Source of the DNA: Caulobacteraceae bacterium
GTDB taxonomy: Bacteria > Pseudomonadota > Alphaproteobacteria > Caulobacterales > Caulobacteraceae
DNA length: 64,000 nucleotides
Direction: 5' to 3'
Assembly: GCA_019748055.1 (NCBI GenBank)
Contig: JAIEQC010000014.1
Span: 1 to 64,000, forward strand
How positions within the stretch are numbered: position 1 is the first letter of the stretch; each line of letters opens with the position of its first letter. Below the pieces are notes generated by a model, which saw only the letters and a program-made list of their open reading frames with translations, was not told where the DNA came from and searched no databases. Shown piece by piece: positions 1-11,804 of this stretch. A program made the translations under genes and the position numbers.

Positions 1-1
1 C

Positions 2-1195
2 GCGCGCCGCCCCGCCGCGTCGGCCCGCCGGGCGCCCGGATACGACTGGGTCGCTCTCGACTTCGCGGACTCTCAGGCCGACTGGGCCGGGGCTCTCGCG
101 GGCGTGGACGCCGTGGTCAACTGCGTCGGCGCGCTTCAGGACGGGGCGGAGGACAGCCTGACCGCCGCCCACGTCGACGGCCCCCACCGGATGATCGCCG
201 CCATGCAGGCCGCCGGCGTGCGCCAGCTCGTACACCTGTCGGCGGTCGGCGCCGACGACGCGGCCGGCACGGACTATGCGCGCAGCAAGGCGGAGACCGA
301 GCGGATGATCGCCGCCTCCGGCCTCGACTGGGTCGTCCTGCGACCTTCGCTGGTCATCGGCCGTGGAGCGTTCGGGGGCACGGGCCTGATCCGCGCGCTG
401 GCGGCCTTCCCGTTCGCCATCCCGATGGTCGGCGGCGACCAGCTGTTCCGCCCGATCTTCGCCGAGGATCTGGCCGGCGCCGTCGTCGCCGCCGTCGACG
501 CCCCGCCGGGGCTGACCGCCGACCTCGGCGGGCCCCAGGCCGTGACGCAGGCCGATCTTCTGAGAAAGTACCGCGCATGGCTGGGCCTGCCGCCCGCACC
601 CGTCCTGCGCCTGCCGCTCGCCGTCGCGCGGCCGGCCCTGGCGGTCGGCGACGTTCTGGGCCACCTCGGCTGGGCCTCGCCGCTGCGCACCACCTCGCTG
701 CAGCAGATGAACCACGACGTCGCCGGCCGCGACGCGCCCTGGCCCGCCGCGCTGGGGGTTCCCCCGCGCGGCTTCGACGCCGTCCTGCGTCAGGTCCCGG
801 CCTCGGTTCAGGACGTGCACCACGCCCGGCTATGGTTCGTGCGGCCGCTGGCGATCGTGACGCTCAGCCTGTTCTGGATCGCGACCGGCATCATCACCCT
901 GCGCTGGGGCTGGGACGCGTCCGTGGCCACGCTCAACGCCGGCGGCTTCGGCGCCCTGTCGCCCTGGATCGCGGGAGGAGGGGCCGTGGTCGACGTCCTC
1001 CTGGGCATGGCGGTCCTCAAGCGGTCGTGGACCGCGCGCGCCGCCGTCGGCATGGCGCTGGTCTCCGTCGGCTACCTGATCGCGGGGACCTTCAGCCTGC
1101 CGCACCTCTGGCTCGACCCGCTGGGTCCGTGGCTGAAGGTCCTGCCGGGCATCGTGCTGGCGCTCTACGTCGCCGCCACGGAGGCGCGTCGCTGA
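2..1195 (+). CDS. NAD(P)-binding SDR/epimerase-like protein with C-terminal DoxX-like membrane region (5' partial)
   Basis: Frame stays open upstream of the listed GTG (104) to the window edge; NAD(P)-binding family character (VVNCVGALQD, HLSAVGAD, YARSKAETE); hydrophobic C-terminal half. Confidence 0.8.
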   Translation, partial: ARRPAASARRAPGYDWVALDFADSQADWAGALAGVDAVVNCVGALQDGAEDSLTAAHVDGPHRMIAAMQAAGVRQLVHLSAVGADDAAGTDYARSKAETERMIAASGLDWVVLRPSLVIGRGAFGGTGLIRALAAFPFAIPMVGGDQLFRPIFAEDLAGAVVAAVDAPPGLTADLGGPQAVTQADLLRKYRAWLGLPPAPVLRLPLAVARPALAVGDVLGHLGWASPLRTTSLQQMNHDVAGRDAPWPAALGVPPRGFDAVLRQVPASVQDVHHARLWFVRPLAIVTLSLFWIATGIITLRWGWDASVATLNAGGFGALSPWIAGGGAVVDVLLGMAVLKRSWTARAAVGMALVSVGYLIAGTFSLPHLWLDPLGPWLKVLPGIVLALYVAATEARR

Positions 1196-1668
1196 TGGAC
1201 GCCTACGTCGCGATCAAGATGGTCCACATCCTGTCCGGCGCCGTCCTGTTCGGCACGGGCATGGGCATCGCCTTCTTCATGGTCTGGGCCCATCGGGGCC
1301 GGGACGCCGCCGCCGTCGCCCACGTCGCTGGCACGGTGGTGGTCGCCGACGCCCTGTTCACCGCCGTCGCCGTCATCGTCCAGCCGCTCAGCGGCCTGGC
1401 CCTGATCCATCTTCAGGGATACGCCCTGACCGAGCCCTGGCTGTTGTGGGCCTATGGTCTCTACGTCCTGACCGGCGCCTGCTGGCTGCCTGTGGTCGCC
1501 ATCCAGATCCGCCTGCGCGACCTCGCCCGCGCCGCCGCCGCGTCCGGCGAACCGCTCCCGCCCGTCTACGACCGCCTCTACCGCGTCTGGCTGGCCCTCG
1601 GCTTTCCCGCCTTCGCCGCTGTGCTGGCCATCTACTGGCTGATGATCGCCAAGCCGGCGTGGACGTAA
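1195..1668 (+). CDS. DUF2269 family integral membrane protein
   Basis: ATG at 1195 overlaps upstream TGA (TGATG); multiple hydrophobic helices; MDAYVAIKMVHILSGAVLFGTG. Confidence 0.75.
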   Translation: MDAYVAIKMVHILSGAVLFGTGMGIAFFMVWAHRGRDAAAVAHVAGTVVVADALFTAVAVIVQPLSGLALIHLQGYALTEPWLLWAYGLYVLTGACWLPVVAIQIRLRDLARAAAASGEPLPPVYDRLYRVWLALGFPAFAAVLAIYWLMIAKPAWT

Positions 1669-1724
1669 CCCTTCGTCACCCGGTTTGACGCGCGTCGACT
1701 CTCGGCGCGTGTCATAGCCGCAGG

Positions 1725-2630
1725 GTGACCCAGCCCGCCGCGCCGCCGCACCGCCTGACCGCCCTAGAGATCGCCGCCCTGATCGCCGTGGTCGTCATCT
1801 GGGGCGTCAACAACGCCGCGGCCAAGGTGGCGACCGAAGAACTCCCGCCAATGCTGACCGCGGCCCTGCGCTTCGCCCTGGCCGGGGTCTGCCTGATACC
1901 CTTCGTCCGTCCGCCGTTCCCGGATCGACGCAGCCTGCTGATCATCGTCCTGATGGGCGGACCGATCCATTACGGCCTGATCTACCTCGGCTTCTGGCTG
2001 GCGAACGACGTCAGCCCGGCCTCGGTCGCCGCTCAACTGTGGATTCCGTTCACAGCCCTGTTCGCCTTTCTGATCCTGGGCGAGCGTCTGTCGCGCATGG
2101 CCCTTCTGGGTCTAGTCGTCGCCTTCGTCGGCGTCGCCTGGATGGCGGCCGACCCCCATGCGCTGGAGGACTGGAAGGCTATCGTCGTCGTCGGCATGGC
2201 CAGCGCGGCCTGGGCCCTGACCACCGTCATCGCCCGCCGCACGACCTCGATCCCGCCATTGAAGATGCAGGGTCTGCTGGCGCTCACCGCTCTTCCCACG
2301 CTCGCCGCCGCCTCGGCCTTCTGGGAGCGGGATCAGCTGCCCGCCATGGCGGCGGCCTCGCCCCTGACCTGGGCGGCGGTCCTGTGGTCCGGGCTCGCGT
2401 CGTCGATCGTCGCCACCAGCCTGATGTTCTGGCTGGTCCAGCGGCGGGAGGCCGGCCGCGTCACGCCCTATCTTCTGGCCACGCCGGTGGTGTCGATCCT
2501 GATCGGCGCGGTCTTCCTGGACGACGTCCTGACCGCCCAGATCCTGACCGGCGCGGCGCTGACCATGGGCGGCGTCGCCGTGGTCGCCCTCGCCGAACGC
2601 GGCCTCCGGGCCGGCGCGGCGAAGGCGTGA
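1725..2630 (+). CDS. EamA/DMT family transporter
   Basis: About 10 hydrophobic segments, two EamA-like halves; GTG start. Confidence 0.88.
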   Translation: MTQPAAPPHRLTALEIAALIAVVVIWGVNNAAAKVATEELPPMLTAALRFALAGVCLIPFVRPPFPDRRSLLIIVLMGGPIHYGLIYLGFWLANDVSPASVAAQLWIPFTALFAFLILGERLSRMALLGLVVAFVGVAWMAADPHALEDWKAIVVVGMASAAWALTTVIARRTTSIPPLKMQGLLALTALPTLAAASAFWERDQLPAMAAASPLTWAAVLWSGLASSIVATSLMFWLVQRREAGRVTPYLLATPVVSILIGAVFLDDVLTAQILTGAALTMGGVAVVALAERGLRAGAAKA

Positions 2631-2684
2631 GGCCCGCCTCAAGCAGCGAGCGACCGCGTCGCGAGCGTTAGGCCAGCATAAAGC

Positions 2685-3239
2685 CTAGCCCGCCGCCACG
2701 ATCCCGCACGCCACCCGCGCCCCCGCCCCGCCGATCGGCTGGGTCGTGTGGTCGTCGGCGCCGGCGTGGACCACGATGGCCGAGCCGTCCGCGTCCAGCA
2801 GCCAGGCGCCCGGCCCGGTCGCGGCGATCCGCGCGCGCGGCGTGAAGACCTCGGCCATCACCCGGCCGCCCGCGTCGGCGTGCACGTTGGGCAGGTCGCC
2901 GTCGTCCGGCCCTTCCGCATTCAGCAGCCCGTGCGGCTTGCCGCCCTCGCCGCCGTGGATGTGACCGCCGGCGCTGGTGAAGGCGCCTTCGCAGGTGCCG
3001 GTCTGGTGCAGGTGGATGCCGTGCCAACCCGGCGTCATGCCGGTCGCCTCGATCCGGATCAGCAAGCCCGTCGGCCCCTGCGTCAGCACCGCCCGGCCCA
3101 CTCGCGCGCCCTCGGCGTTCACCAGCGTCGCCTCTCCGAAATCGCCCAGCGGCGCCCGCTCGGCCCCGCCCAAGGAGGCGCAGGCGCCCAGCGACGCGGT
3201 GATCGAAACGGCCAAGGCAGCGAGGGTGAGACGGCGCAT
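2685..3239 (-). CDS. sodC: Cu/Zn superoxide dismutase family (lipo)protein
   Basis: HGIHLHQTGTCEG, GDLPNVHADAGG, C-terminal ARVACGI; signal peptide with LGAC lipobox-like motif. Confidence 0.88.
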   Translation of the reverse strand: MRRLTLAALAVSITASLGACASLGGAERAPLGDFGEATLVNAEGARVGRAVLTQGPTGLLIRIEATGMTPGWHGIHLHQTGTCEGAFTSAGGHIHGGEGGKPHGLLNAEGPDDGDLPNVHADAGGRVMAEVFTPRARIAATGPGAWLLDADGSAIVVHAGADDHTTQPIGGAGARVACGIVAAG

Positions 3240-3301
3240 GATCTTCTCCGTGGACGGCGGGTTCGGAACGGCCCCCGCGACTTGGCCCCAAAGGCCGATG
3301 A

Positions 3302-6114
<2,813 letters not shown>

Positions 6115-6118
<4 letters not shown>

Positions 6119-6906
6119 CGGTCCTCTTCATCGACGGCGCTCCCGCCACTGCCGACGACCTCGCCCATCAGGCGCTGGTCAACCACGGTGCCTACACCTC
6201 GTTCCGCGCGGAGAGCGGTGCCGCTCGGGGGCTGGGTCTGCATTTGGCCCGGCTGGAGGCCGCCTCCGTCGAACTGTTCGGCGAGGCCGCGGGCGAGGAC
6301 CGCCTGCGCGACCTCGTGCGCGCCGCGCTCGGCGACCGCGACCATGCGTGGCTGCGGGTCAGCCTGTTCGCGCCGGAGATCTCCCATCGACAGGTCGCGT
6401 GGACCGGCCGTCCCCGCGTGATGGTCGGGGTCTTCGACCCGCCTGTGCCGCTCGCCCCATGCCGGGTCATGCCGCTGACCTACCTGCGCGAGGCCCCGCA
6501 TCTGAAGCACGTCGCCACCATGGGCCTGATCCGCGCCCGCCGCGCGGCGGTCCAGGCCGGCTTCGGCGACGCCCTGTTAACCGACGCCGAGGGCCGCATT
6601 CTCGAGGGCACGCTGTGGAATGTCGGCTTCGTGCGCGGCCAACAGGTCGTCTGGCCGGAAGGCCCCAAGCTGGAAGGCGTCGCCCAAGCCTTGATCCAGC
6701 GAAATCTGGACGCAGTGGGCATGACCTCGCGCCGCGCCGTCGTCCGTCTGGCGGACCTCCCGACGTTCGACCACGCCTTCCTGTGCAACAGCGCCACGCC
6801 CGCCGCCGCCCTGACCGCCATAGGCGACCACGCGTTCGATTTCGCTCCGGACGTCGTCGCCCGGCTCGCCGCGGCGTGGTCGGCGGCCCCGCCGGAAAAA
6901 ATCTGA
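6115..6906 (+). CDS. Aminotransferase class IV family protein (possible CTG start)
   Basis: [30 protein letters not shown]...[11 protein letters not shown]...; coding homology extends upstream of the tool's TTG 6244 to a CTG overlapping the gyrA stop. Confidence 0.8.
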
Positions 6907-6973
6907 CGCCTTTTCCCGACGGCGTCCGCGAACCGGGTTATGATGGGGACCGAGGGGCTGGCATGCCCCCGCC

Positions 6974-7056
6974 AATGTGCACGATGTGCAGTCGTTTTTT
7001 TCGTGTGACGCCACCGTCGTTTTCGACTCGATCGACTCGATCGACTCTGTTTTTTT
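6974..7056. repeat. 9-bp-periodic repeats with T-tracts in the coaD leader
   Basis: ATGTGCACG-ATGTGCAGT then T7; TCGACTCGA-TCGACTCGA-TCGACTCTG then T7. Confidence 0.7.
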
Positions 7057-7093
7057 CGGTCGGCCTGGGCTCCGGGCGGCACAGGGGACCCCC

Positions 7094-7576
7094 ATGCGCA
7101 TCGGGCTCTATCCCGGCACTTTCGATCCGATCACCAACGGCCACATGGACATCATCGGCCGGGCAGTGAAGCTGGTGGACCGGCTCGTCATCGGCGTGGC
7201 CCGCAATGACGACAAGGGCCCGCTTTTCACGACCGACGAACGCGTGGAGATGGTCCGCGCCGAGGTGGCCCATCTGGGCGACGCGGTGGAAGTACGGGCC
7301 TTCGACACCCTGCTGATGCATTTCGCGGAGTCGCTGAACGCCACCGTCATCGTGCGCGGCCTGCGCGCCGTGGCCGACTTCGAGTACGAGTTTCAGATGA
7401 CGGCGATGAACCAGCGCCTGAATGCCGACATAGAGACGGTCTTTCTGATGGCCGACCCGCGTCACCAGGCCATCGCCAGCCGTCTGGTCAAGGAGATCGC
7501 GCGCCTAGACGGCGCCGTGGAAAGTTTCGTCAGCCCGGCCGTCGCCTCCGCGGTCCGTGCCCGTGTGAAGAGGTGA
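7094..7576 (+). CDS. coaD: Pantetheine-phosphate adenylyltransferase
   Basis: MRIGLYPGTFDPITNGHMDIIGRA, RGLRAVADFEYEFQM. Confidence 0.95.
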   Translation: MRIGLYPGTFDPITNGHMDIIGRAVKLVDRLVIGVARNDDKGPLFTTDERVEMVRAEVAHLGDAVEVRAFDTLLMHFAESLNATVIVRGLRAVADFEYEFQMTAMNQRLNADIETVFLMADPRHQAIASRLVKEIARLDGAVESFVSPAVASAVRARVKR

Positions 7577-7578
7577 GA

Positions 7579-8418
7579 ATGAAGGTTCCGGCGTGGTTCA
7601 TCGGCGTCGCCGCCGCTCTGTCCTTTGGAGGGATGGCGTCGGCGCAGGACCGCTGGCGCACCGTCGATCCGGCCAATCTTCTGGTCATCGACACGATTCA
7701 CGGCCGCATCCTTGTGGAGTTGGAGCCGCGAATGGCCCCGAACCACGTGGAGCGCGTCCGCACGCTCGCGGATCGGGGCTTCTATGACGGCGTGCCCTTC
7801 CATCGCGTCATCCCGGGCTTCATGGCCCAGACGGGGGATCCGACCGGCACCGGCGCGGGGGGCAGCGACCTGCCCGACCTCAAGGCCGAGTTCGCGTTCC
7901 GCCGGGGCGCCGAGGACGGCTTCGTCCCCGTCCCCAACGCGGGTCCGGGCCTCGTCGGCCTGATGGGCTCCATGCCCGTCTCCAGCCAGCCAGACGCCCA
8001 GATGATGTTCACGGTGGACAAGAAGACCCCGGCCCAAGGCCTGTTCTGCCCGGCGACCGTCGGTATGGCCCGCTCGGGTCCGGTCGACAGCGCCAACAGC
8101 CAATTCTACCTGATGACGGGCCGCAACGACCGCCTGAACGGAACCTACACCCCTTTCGGCCGTGTCGTTCAGGGGATGGAGGCGGTCCGTGCCATCAAGG
8201 CCGGCGAGGACGCCCAGGACGGCGCCGTCCAGGGAGAACCCGATCGCATGGTCCGCGTGCGCACCGCCGCCGCGATGCCTGCAGGCGAACGCCCGAGCGT
8301 GCGTGTGATGGATCCCGCAAGCCCGACCTACCAGGCCTCGATCGAGACGACCCGCGGAGCCCGCGGCGGCGCCTTCAACGTCTGTGATTTGATGCCCCTC
8401 GTGGAGGTGACCCCATGA
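7579..8418 (+). CDS. Peptidylprolyl isomerase, cyclophilin type
   Basis: PFHRVIPGFMAQTGDPTGTG, NSQFYLMTG; signal peptide. Confidence 0.9.
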   Translation: MKVPAWFIGVAAALSFGGMASAQDRWRTVDPANLLVIDTIHGRILVELEPRMAPNHVERVRTLADRGFYDGVPFHRVIPGFMAQTGDPTGTGAGGSDLPDLKAEFAFRRGAEDGFVPVPNAGPGLVGLMGSMPVSSQPDAQMMFTVDKKTPAQGLFCPATVGMARSGPVDSANSQFYLMTGRNDRLNGTYTPFGRVVQGMEAVRAIKAGEDAQDGAVQGEPDRMVRVRTAAAMPAGERPSVRVMDPASPTYQASIETTRGARGGAFNVCDLMPLVEVTP

Positions 8419-9329
8419 AGCGCCTGACCGCATCCCTGATCGCCCTGACGCTCGTGGCGGCCGGGGCCGGCCATGCCGCCGCCCAAGACCCCCGCCTCGG
8501 CGTCGTTCCCGGGGCCCCGGTCATGGCGGTGGATGAGGCGGGTTGGCGACGCGTGGCTGCCGAGAACCTGCTTCTGATCGACACCACCAAGGGCCGGATC
8601 ATCGTCGAACTGCTTCCTGAGGCGGCCCCCCTGCATGTCGAGCGGATCCGCCTGCTGTCGCGCCTCGGCGTCTACGACGGCTTGGTCTGGCATCGCGTCA
8701 TCGACTGGTTCATGGCCCAGACGGGCGACCCCCTGGGCACCGGCGAGGGTCAGAGCGCCTATCCCGATCTGGTGGGCGAGTTCACCTTCCGGCGCGGCCC
8801 CGATATGGCCTTCACGCCCGTCGCGTCGCCCGCCGGCGCGGTGGTCGGCTTCATGAACAGCCTGCCGGTCCAGACCCAGCCCGACGCCCTGATGCCGCTG
8901 ACCTCGGACGGCAAGGTGCACGCCTGGGGGCTCTACTGCCCGGGCGTCGCCGGCATGGCGCGGGACGAGGATCCCGACACCGCCAACAGCCAGTTCTTCA
9001 TCATGCGCCAGCCCTATCCGGCGCTGGACAAGCGCTACACCATCTGGGGCATGACGCTGGAAGGTCTGGACGTCGTCCGCGCGCTCAAGCCGGGCGCCGA
9101 TCCCTCCGGCCAGGTGACAGAGCCGGACCGCATGATCCGCGTCCGCGTCGCCGCCGACCTGCCGGAAGCTGAACGCCCCGTCGTCCACGTCATGCGGGCC
9201 CAGGCGCCGGCCTTCGTCGAGACGGTGGCCCAGACGCGCGCCGCGCGCGGGGCCGACTTCTCGGTCTGCGACCTCAGCCTGCCGGTTCAGGTCTCGCCGC
9301 CGCCGCCTCCTCCGCCGCCCGCGGCCTGA
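8415..9329 (+). CDS. Peptidylprolyl isomerase, cyclophilin type (paralogue)
   Basis: ATGA overlap with the preceding gene; VWHRVIDWFMAQTGDPLGTG, NSQFFIM; poly-Pro C-terminus. Confidence 0.9.
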   Translation: MKRLTASLIALTLVAAGAGHAAAQDPRLGVVPGAPVMAVDEAGWRRVAAENLLLIDTTKGRIIVELLPEAAPLHVERIRLLSRLGVYDGLVWHRVIDWFMAQTGDPLGTGEGQSAYPDLVGEFTFRRGPDMAFTPVASPAGAVVGFMNSLPVQTQPDALMPLTSDGKVHAWGLYCPGVAGMARDEDPDTANSQFFIMRQPYPALDKRYTIWGMTLEGLDVVRALKPGADPSGQVTEPDRMIRVRVAADLPEAERPVVHVMRAQAPAFVETVAQTRAARGADFSVCDLSLPVQVSPPPPPPPPAA

Positions 9330-10402
9330 CCGCCGCGCCGCCTGCGTCTGCGACGTTTCGAGGGGGCTGCCTGCCGCTCCTCGCGCATCTTCTGCAGCAG
9401 CAGGCCCTCGCGCAGGCCACGATCGGCGACCCGCACCCGTTCGCTGGGCCAGCCGCGCTGCACCGCCTCCAGGATCGCCGCGCCGGCCATCACCAGATCG
9501 GCCCGCTCCTGCCCGATGCAACTGTCCGCAGCCCGCCCCCCGGGGCCGAGGTGCAGCAGCCGCGCCGCCGCCGCCTCGCACTGCGCCCGCGTCATCCACA
9601 GCCCGTCGACCTGGTCCCGCCGATACCGCTTCAGCCCGAGGTGCACCCCCGCCAGGCTGGTGATCGCCCCCGACGTGCCGACAAGATGCCCTCGCCCGGC
9701 ATGGAACAGGGCCGTCAGATCCGGCGGACACTCGGCCTTCTCCAGCGCCCGCGTCATGGTTCCGACCATGGCCTCGAACCAGTCGTTCAGGCCTTCCTTC
9801 GGTTCCGGGTGTCCCTCGGCCAGAGTGACCACCCCGACCGGCGCGCTCATCCAGGCCACGGTCTTGAACCCTCGCCCGTCGCCGCGCATCCACGACAGTT
9901 CGGTCGAGCCGCCGCCCACGTCGATCACCAGGGCGGCCTCGCTGCGCACGTCCAGCAGGTTGCGGCACCCTTCGACCGACAGGGCCGCTTCTTCCTCAGG
10001 CCCGATGATCCGAAGCTTCAGCCCGGTGCCGGCACGGACCCGCTCCACGAACTCGGCCCCGTTCGTCGCCTGGCGGCACGCCTGGGTCGCCACGGCGCTG
10101 ATCCGGGCCCCCTCGATGCCGCGTCGCGCCAGACGCTCGGCGCACAGGTCCAGCGCCTCATAGGCCCGGTCCATGGCGGCGTCGTCCAGCCGGCCGCTGC
10201 GCGTCATCCCCTCGCCCAGCCGCACGATCCGGCTGAAGCTGTCGACCACGCGGAAGCCCTCGCGCGCCGGGCGGGCGATCAGCAGGCGGCAGTTGTTGGT
10301 CCCCAGATCGAGCGCGCCGTACAGGGGCGCATCCCGACCGTCGCCGTCGCGGCGGGGGGACCGGGCGTCGCGCCCCGCGGGCGCGCCGTCGATCTCCGGC
10401 AT
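9287..10402 (-). CDS. Ppx/GppA phosphatase family protein
   Basis: ALDLGTNNCRLLIA, VIDVGGGSTELSW, GTSGAITSLAGV; start taken at MPEIDG. Confidence 0.88.
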   Translation of the reverse strand: MPEIDGAPAGRDARSPRRDGDGRDAPLYGALDLGTNNCRLLIARPAREGFRVVDSFSRIVRLGEGMTRSGRLDDAAMDRAYEALDLCAERLARRGIEGARISAVATQACRQATNGAEFVERVRAGTGLKLRIIGPEEEAALSVEGCRNLLDVRSEAALVIDVGGGSTELSWMRGDGRGFKTVAWMSAPVGVVTLAEGHPEPKEGLNDWFEAMVGTMTRALEKAECPPDLTALFHAGRGHLVGTSGAITSLAGVHLGLKRYRRDQVDGLWMTRAQCEAAAARLLHLGPGGRAADSCIGQERADLVMAGAAILEAVQRGWPSERVRVADRGLREGLLLQKMREERQAAPSKRRRRRRRGGQAAGGGGGGGGET

Positions 10403-10547
10403 GGCCGAACTTTCTTTGGGCGGTCCGAAGGCGACCCCCGTCGTCCATGACGATAGCGCGACGCACCGTCCGCGCAATGCCGACCCTGTCAGGAAGATGA
10501 ACGAAGCGCTCGGACGCGGCTCAGGCTTGGCCGTTCAGAATGCGAGC

Positions 10548-10853
10548 ATGACCCAATCGTCCACCGCCCGCTTCCGCCTCGGCCAGGCCGTCCGCCACCG
10601 GGATCACGCCTTCGCCGGCGTGATCGTGGACGTCGACGCCGCCTATGCCGGCACTCCCGCCGACGTCGGCGACGTCGACGCGGCCCAGCCGTTCTACCGG
10701 GTGTTGGCCACGGGCGAGGACGGCGGCTTCGTCGCCTATGCGGCTGAGGACGTCCTGACGGCCGCCGGCTTGCAGCCCCTCGACCTGCCGGCCGGCTGGC
10801 TGCGCAAGGACGCGTCCGGCCGCATGACGCCGGCCGCGCATCGTCTCCAGTGA
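10548..10853 (+). CDS. hspQ: HspQ/YccV-like heat shock protein
   Basis: FRLGQAVRHRDHAFAGVIVDVD...FYRVLA...AYAAEDVL; 101 aa from ATG 10548. Confidence 0.8.
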   Translation: MTQSSTARFRLGQAVRHRDHAFAGVIVDVDAAYAGTPADVGDVDAAQPFYRVLATGEDGGFVAYAAEDVLTAAGLQPLDLPAGWLRKDASGRMTPAAHRLQ

Positions 10854-10928
10854 CGCTGGCGCCCACGCGCGCGTGCGCCTAGGTTCCGCGCGACGCGCCG
10901 CAAGAGCGCGAAGGCAGGAGAGCGTCCC

Positions 10929-11804
10929 ATGTCCGACTTCGAGCACGTCTTCGAAACCCCGCCGGAAGGCGCGGCCGAGGACTGGACGATTCCGCAGAAC
11001 TGGGGCGCCTACACTCCGGTCGAGCACGAGACCTGGAACACCCTCTACGCCCGGCAGATGAAGATCCTGCCCGGCCGCGCCGCCGACGTCTTCCTGAAGG
11101 GTCTGAACGCGCTGGACCTGAACACGGGCGGCATCCCCGACTTCGAGGTCATGAACCCCAAGCTGCAGGCGCTCACCGGCTGGACCGTCGTCTGCGTGCC
11201 GGGCCTGGTGCCCGACGAGGTCTTCTTCGACCACCTGGCCAACCGCCGCTTCCCGTCGGGCCAGTTCATCCGCAAGCCGGACCAGCTGGACTATCTGCAG
11301 GAGCCGGACATCTTCCACGACGTCTTCGGTCACGTGCCGATGCTGACGGACCCGGACTTCGCCGACTACATGGAGGCCTACGGCAAGGGCGGCCAGCGCG
11401 CCGCTTCGCTCGGCATGCTCCCGAACCTGGCGCGGCTCTACTGGTACACGGTCGAGTTCGGCCTGATGCAGGACGCGGGCGGCCTGCGCATCTACGGCGC
11501 CGGCATCGTGTCTTCGGCGACCGAGAGCGTCTTCGCGGTCGAGGACGCGTCCCCCAACCGGATCGGCTTCGATCTGGAGCGGGTGATGCGCACCCTGTAC
11601 CGCATCGACGACTTCCAGCAGGTCTACTTCGTCATCGACTCGATCGAGCGCCTGAAGCGCGAGACGTTGCAGGACTTCGGACCCGTCTACGCCCGGCTGA
11701 AGGACGCCGACACCATCCCGATCGACGCCGTGCTGGAGCACGACGAGGTCTTCACCCACGGCACCCAGGCCTATGCCGCGCGGGGCGGACGCTTCGCGGC
11801 CTAG
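10929..11804 (+). CDS. phhA: Phenylalanine 4-monooxygenase
   Basis: PDIFHDVFGHVPMLTDPDFADYM, RLYWYTVEFGLM. Confidence 0.94.
   Translation: MSDFEHVFETPPEGAAEDWTIPQNWGAYTPVEHETWNTLYARQMKILPGRAADVFLKGLNALDLNTGGIPDFEVMNPKLQALTGWTVVCVPGLVPDEVFFDHLANRRFPSGQFIRKPDQLDYLQEPDIFHDVFGHVPMLTDPDFADYMEAYGKGGQRAASLGMLPNLARLYWYTVEFGLMQDAGGLRIYGAGIVSSATESVFAVEDASPNRIGFDLERVMRTLYRIDDFQQVYFVIDSIERLKRETLQDFGPVYARLKDADTIPIDAVLEHDEVFTHGTQAYAARGGRFAA

Noticed and set aside
6977-7093. N-terminal extension of coaD (MHDVQSFFSCDATVVFDSIDSIDS...)
   Set aside because: CoaD conserved N-terminus starts at MRIGLYPGTFDP (7094); upstream part is repeat DNA.
7579-9329. Tandem cyclophilins as an unusual duplication
   Set aside because: Both keep core cyclophilin motifs and are substantially diverged; tandem PPIases are not unusual in this lineage.
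8328-9968. 546-aa minus-strand ORF spanning the cyclophilin and Ppx regions
   Set aside because: Wrong frame of the Ppx gene at one end and antisense to a cyclophilin at the other; Arg/Gly/Ala-rich.
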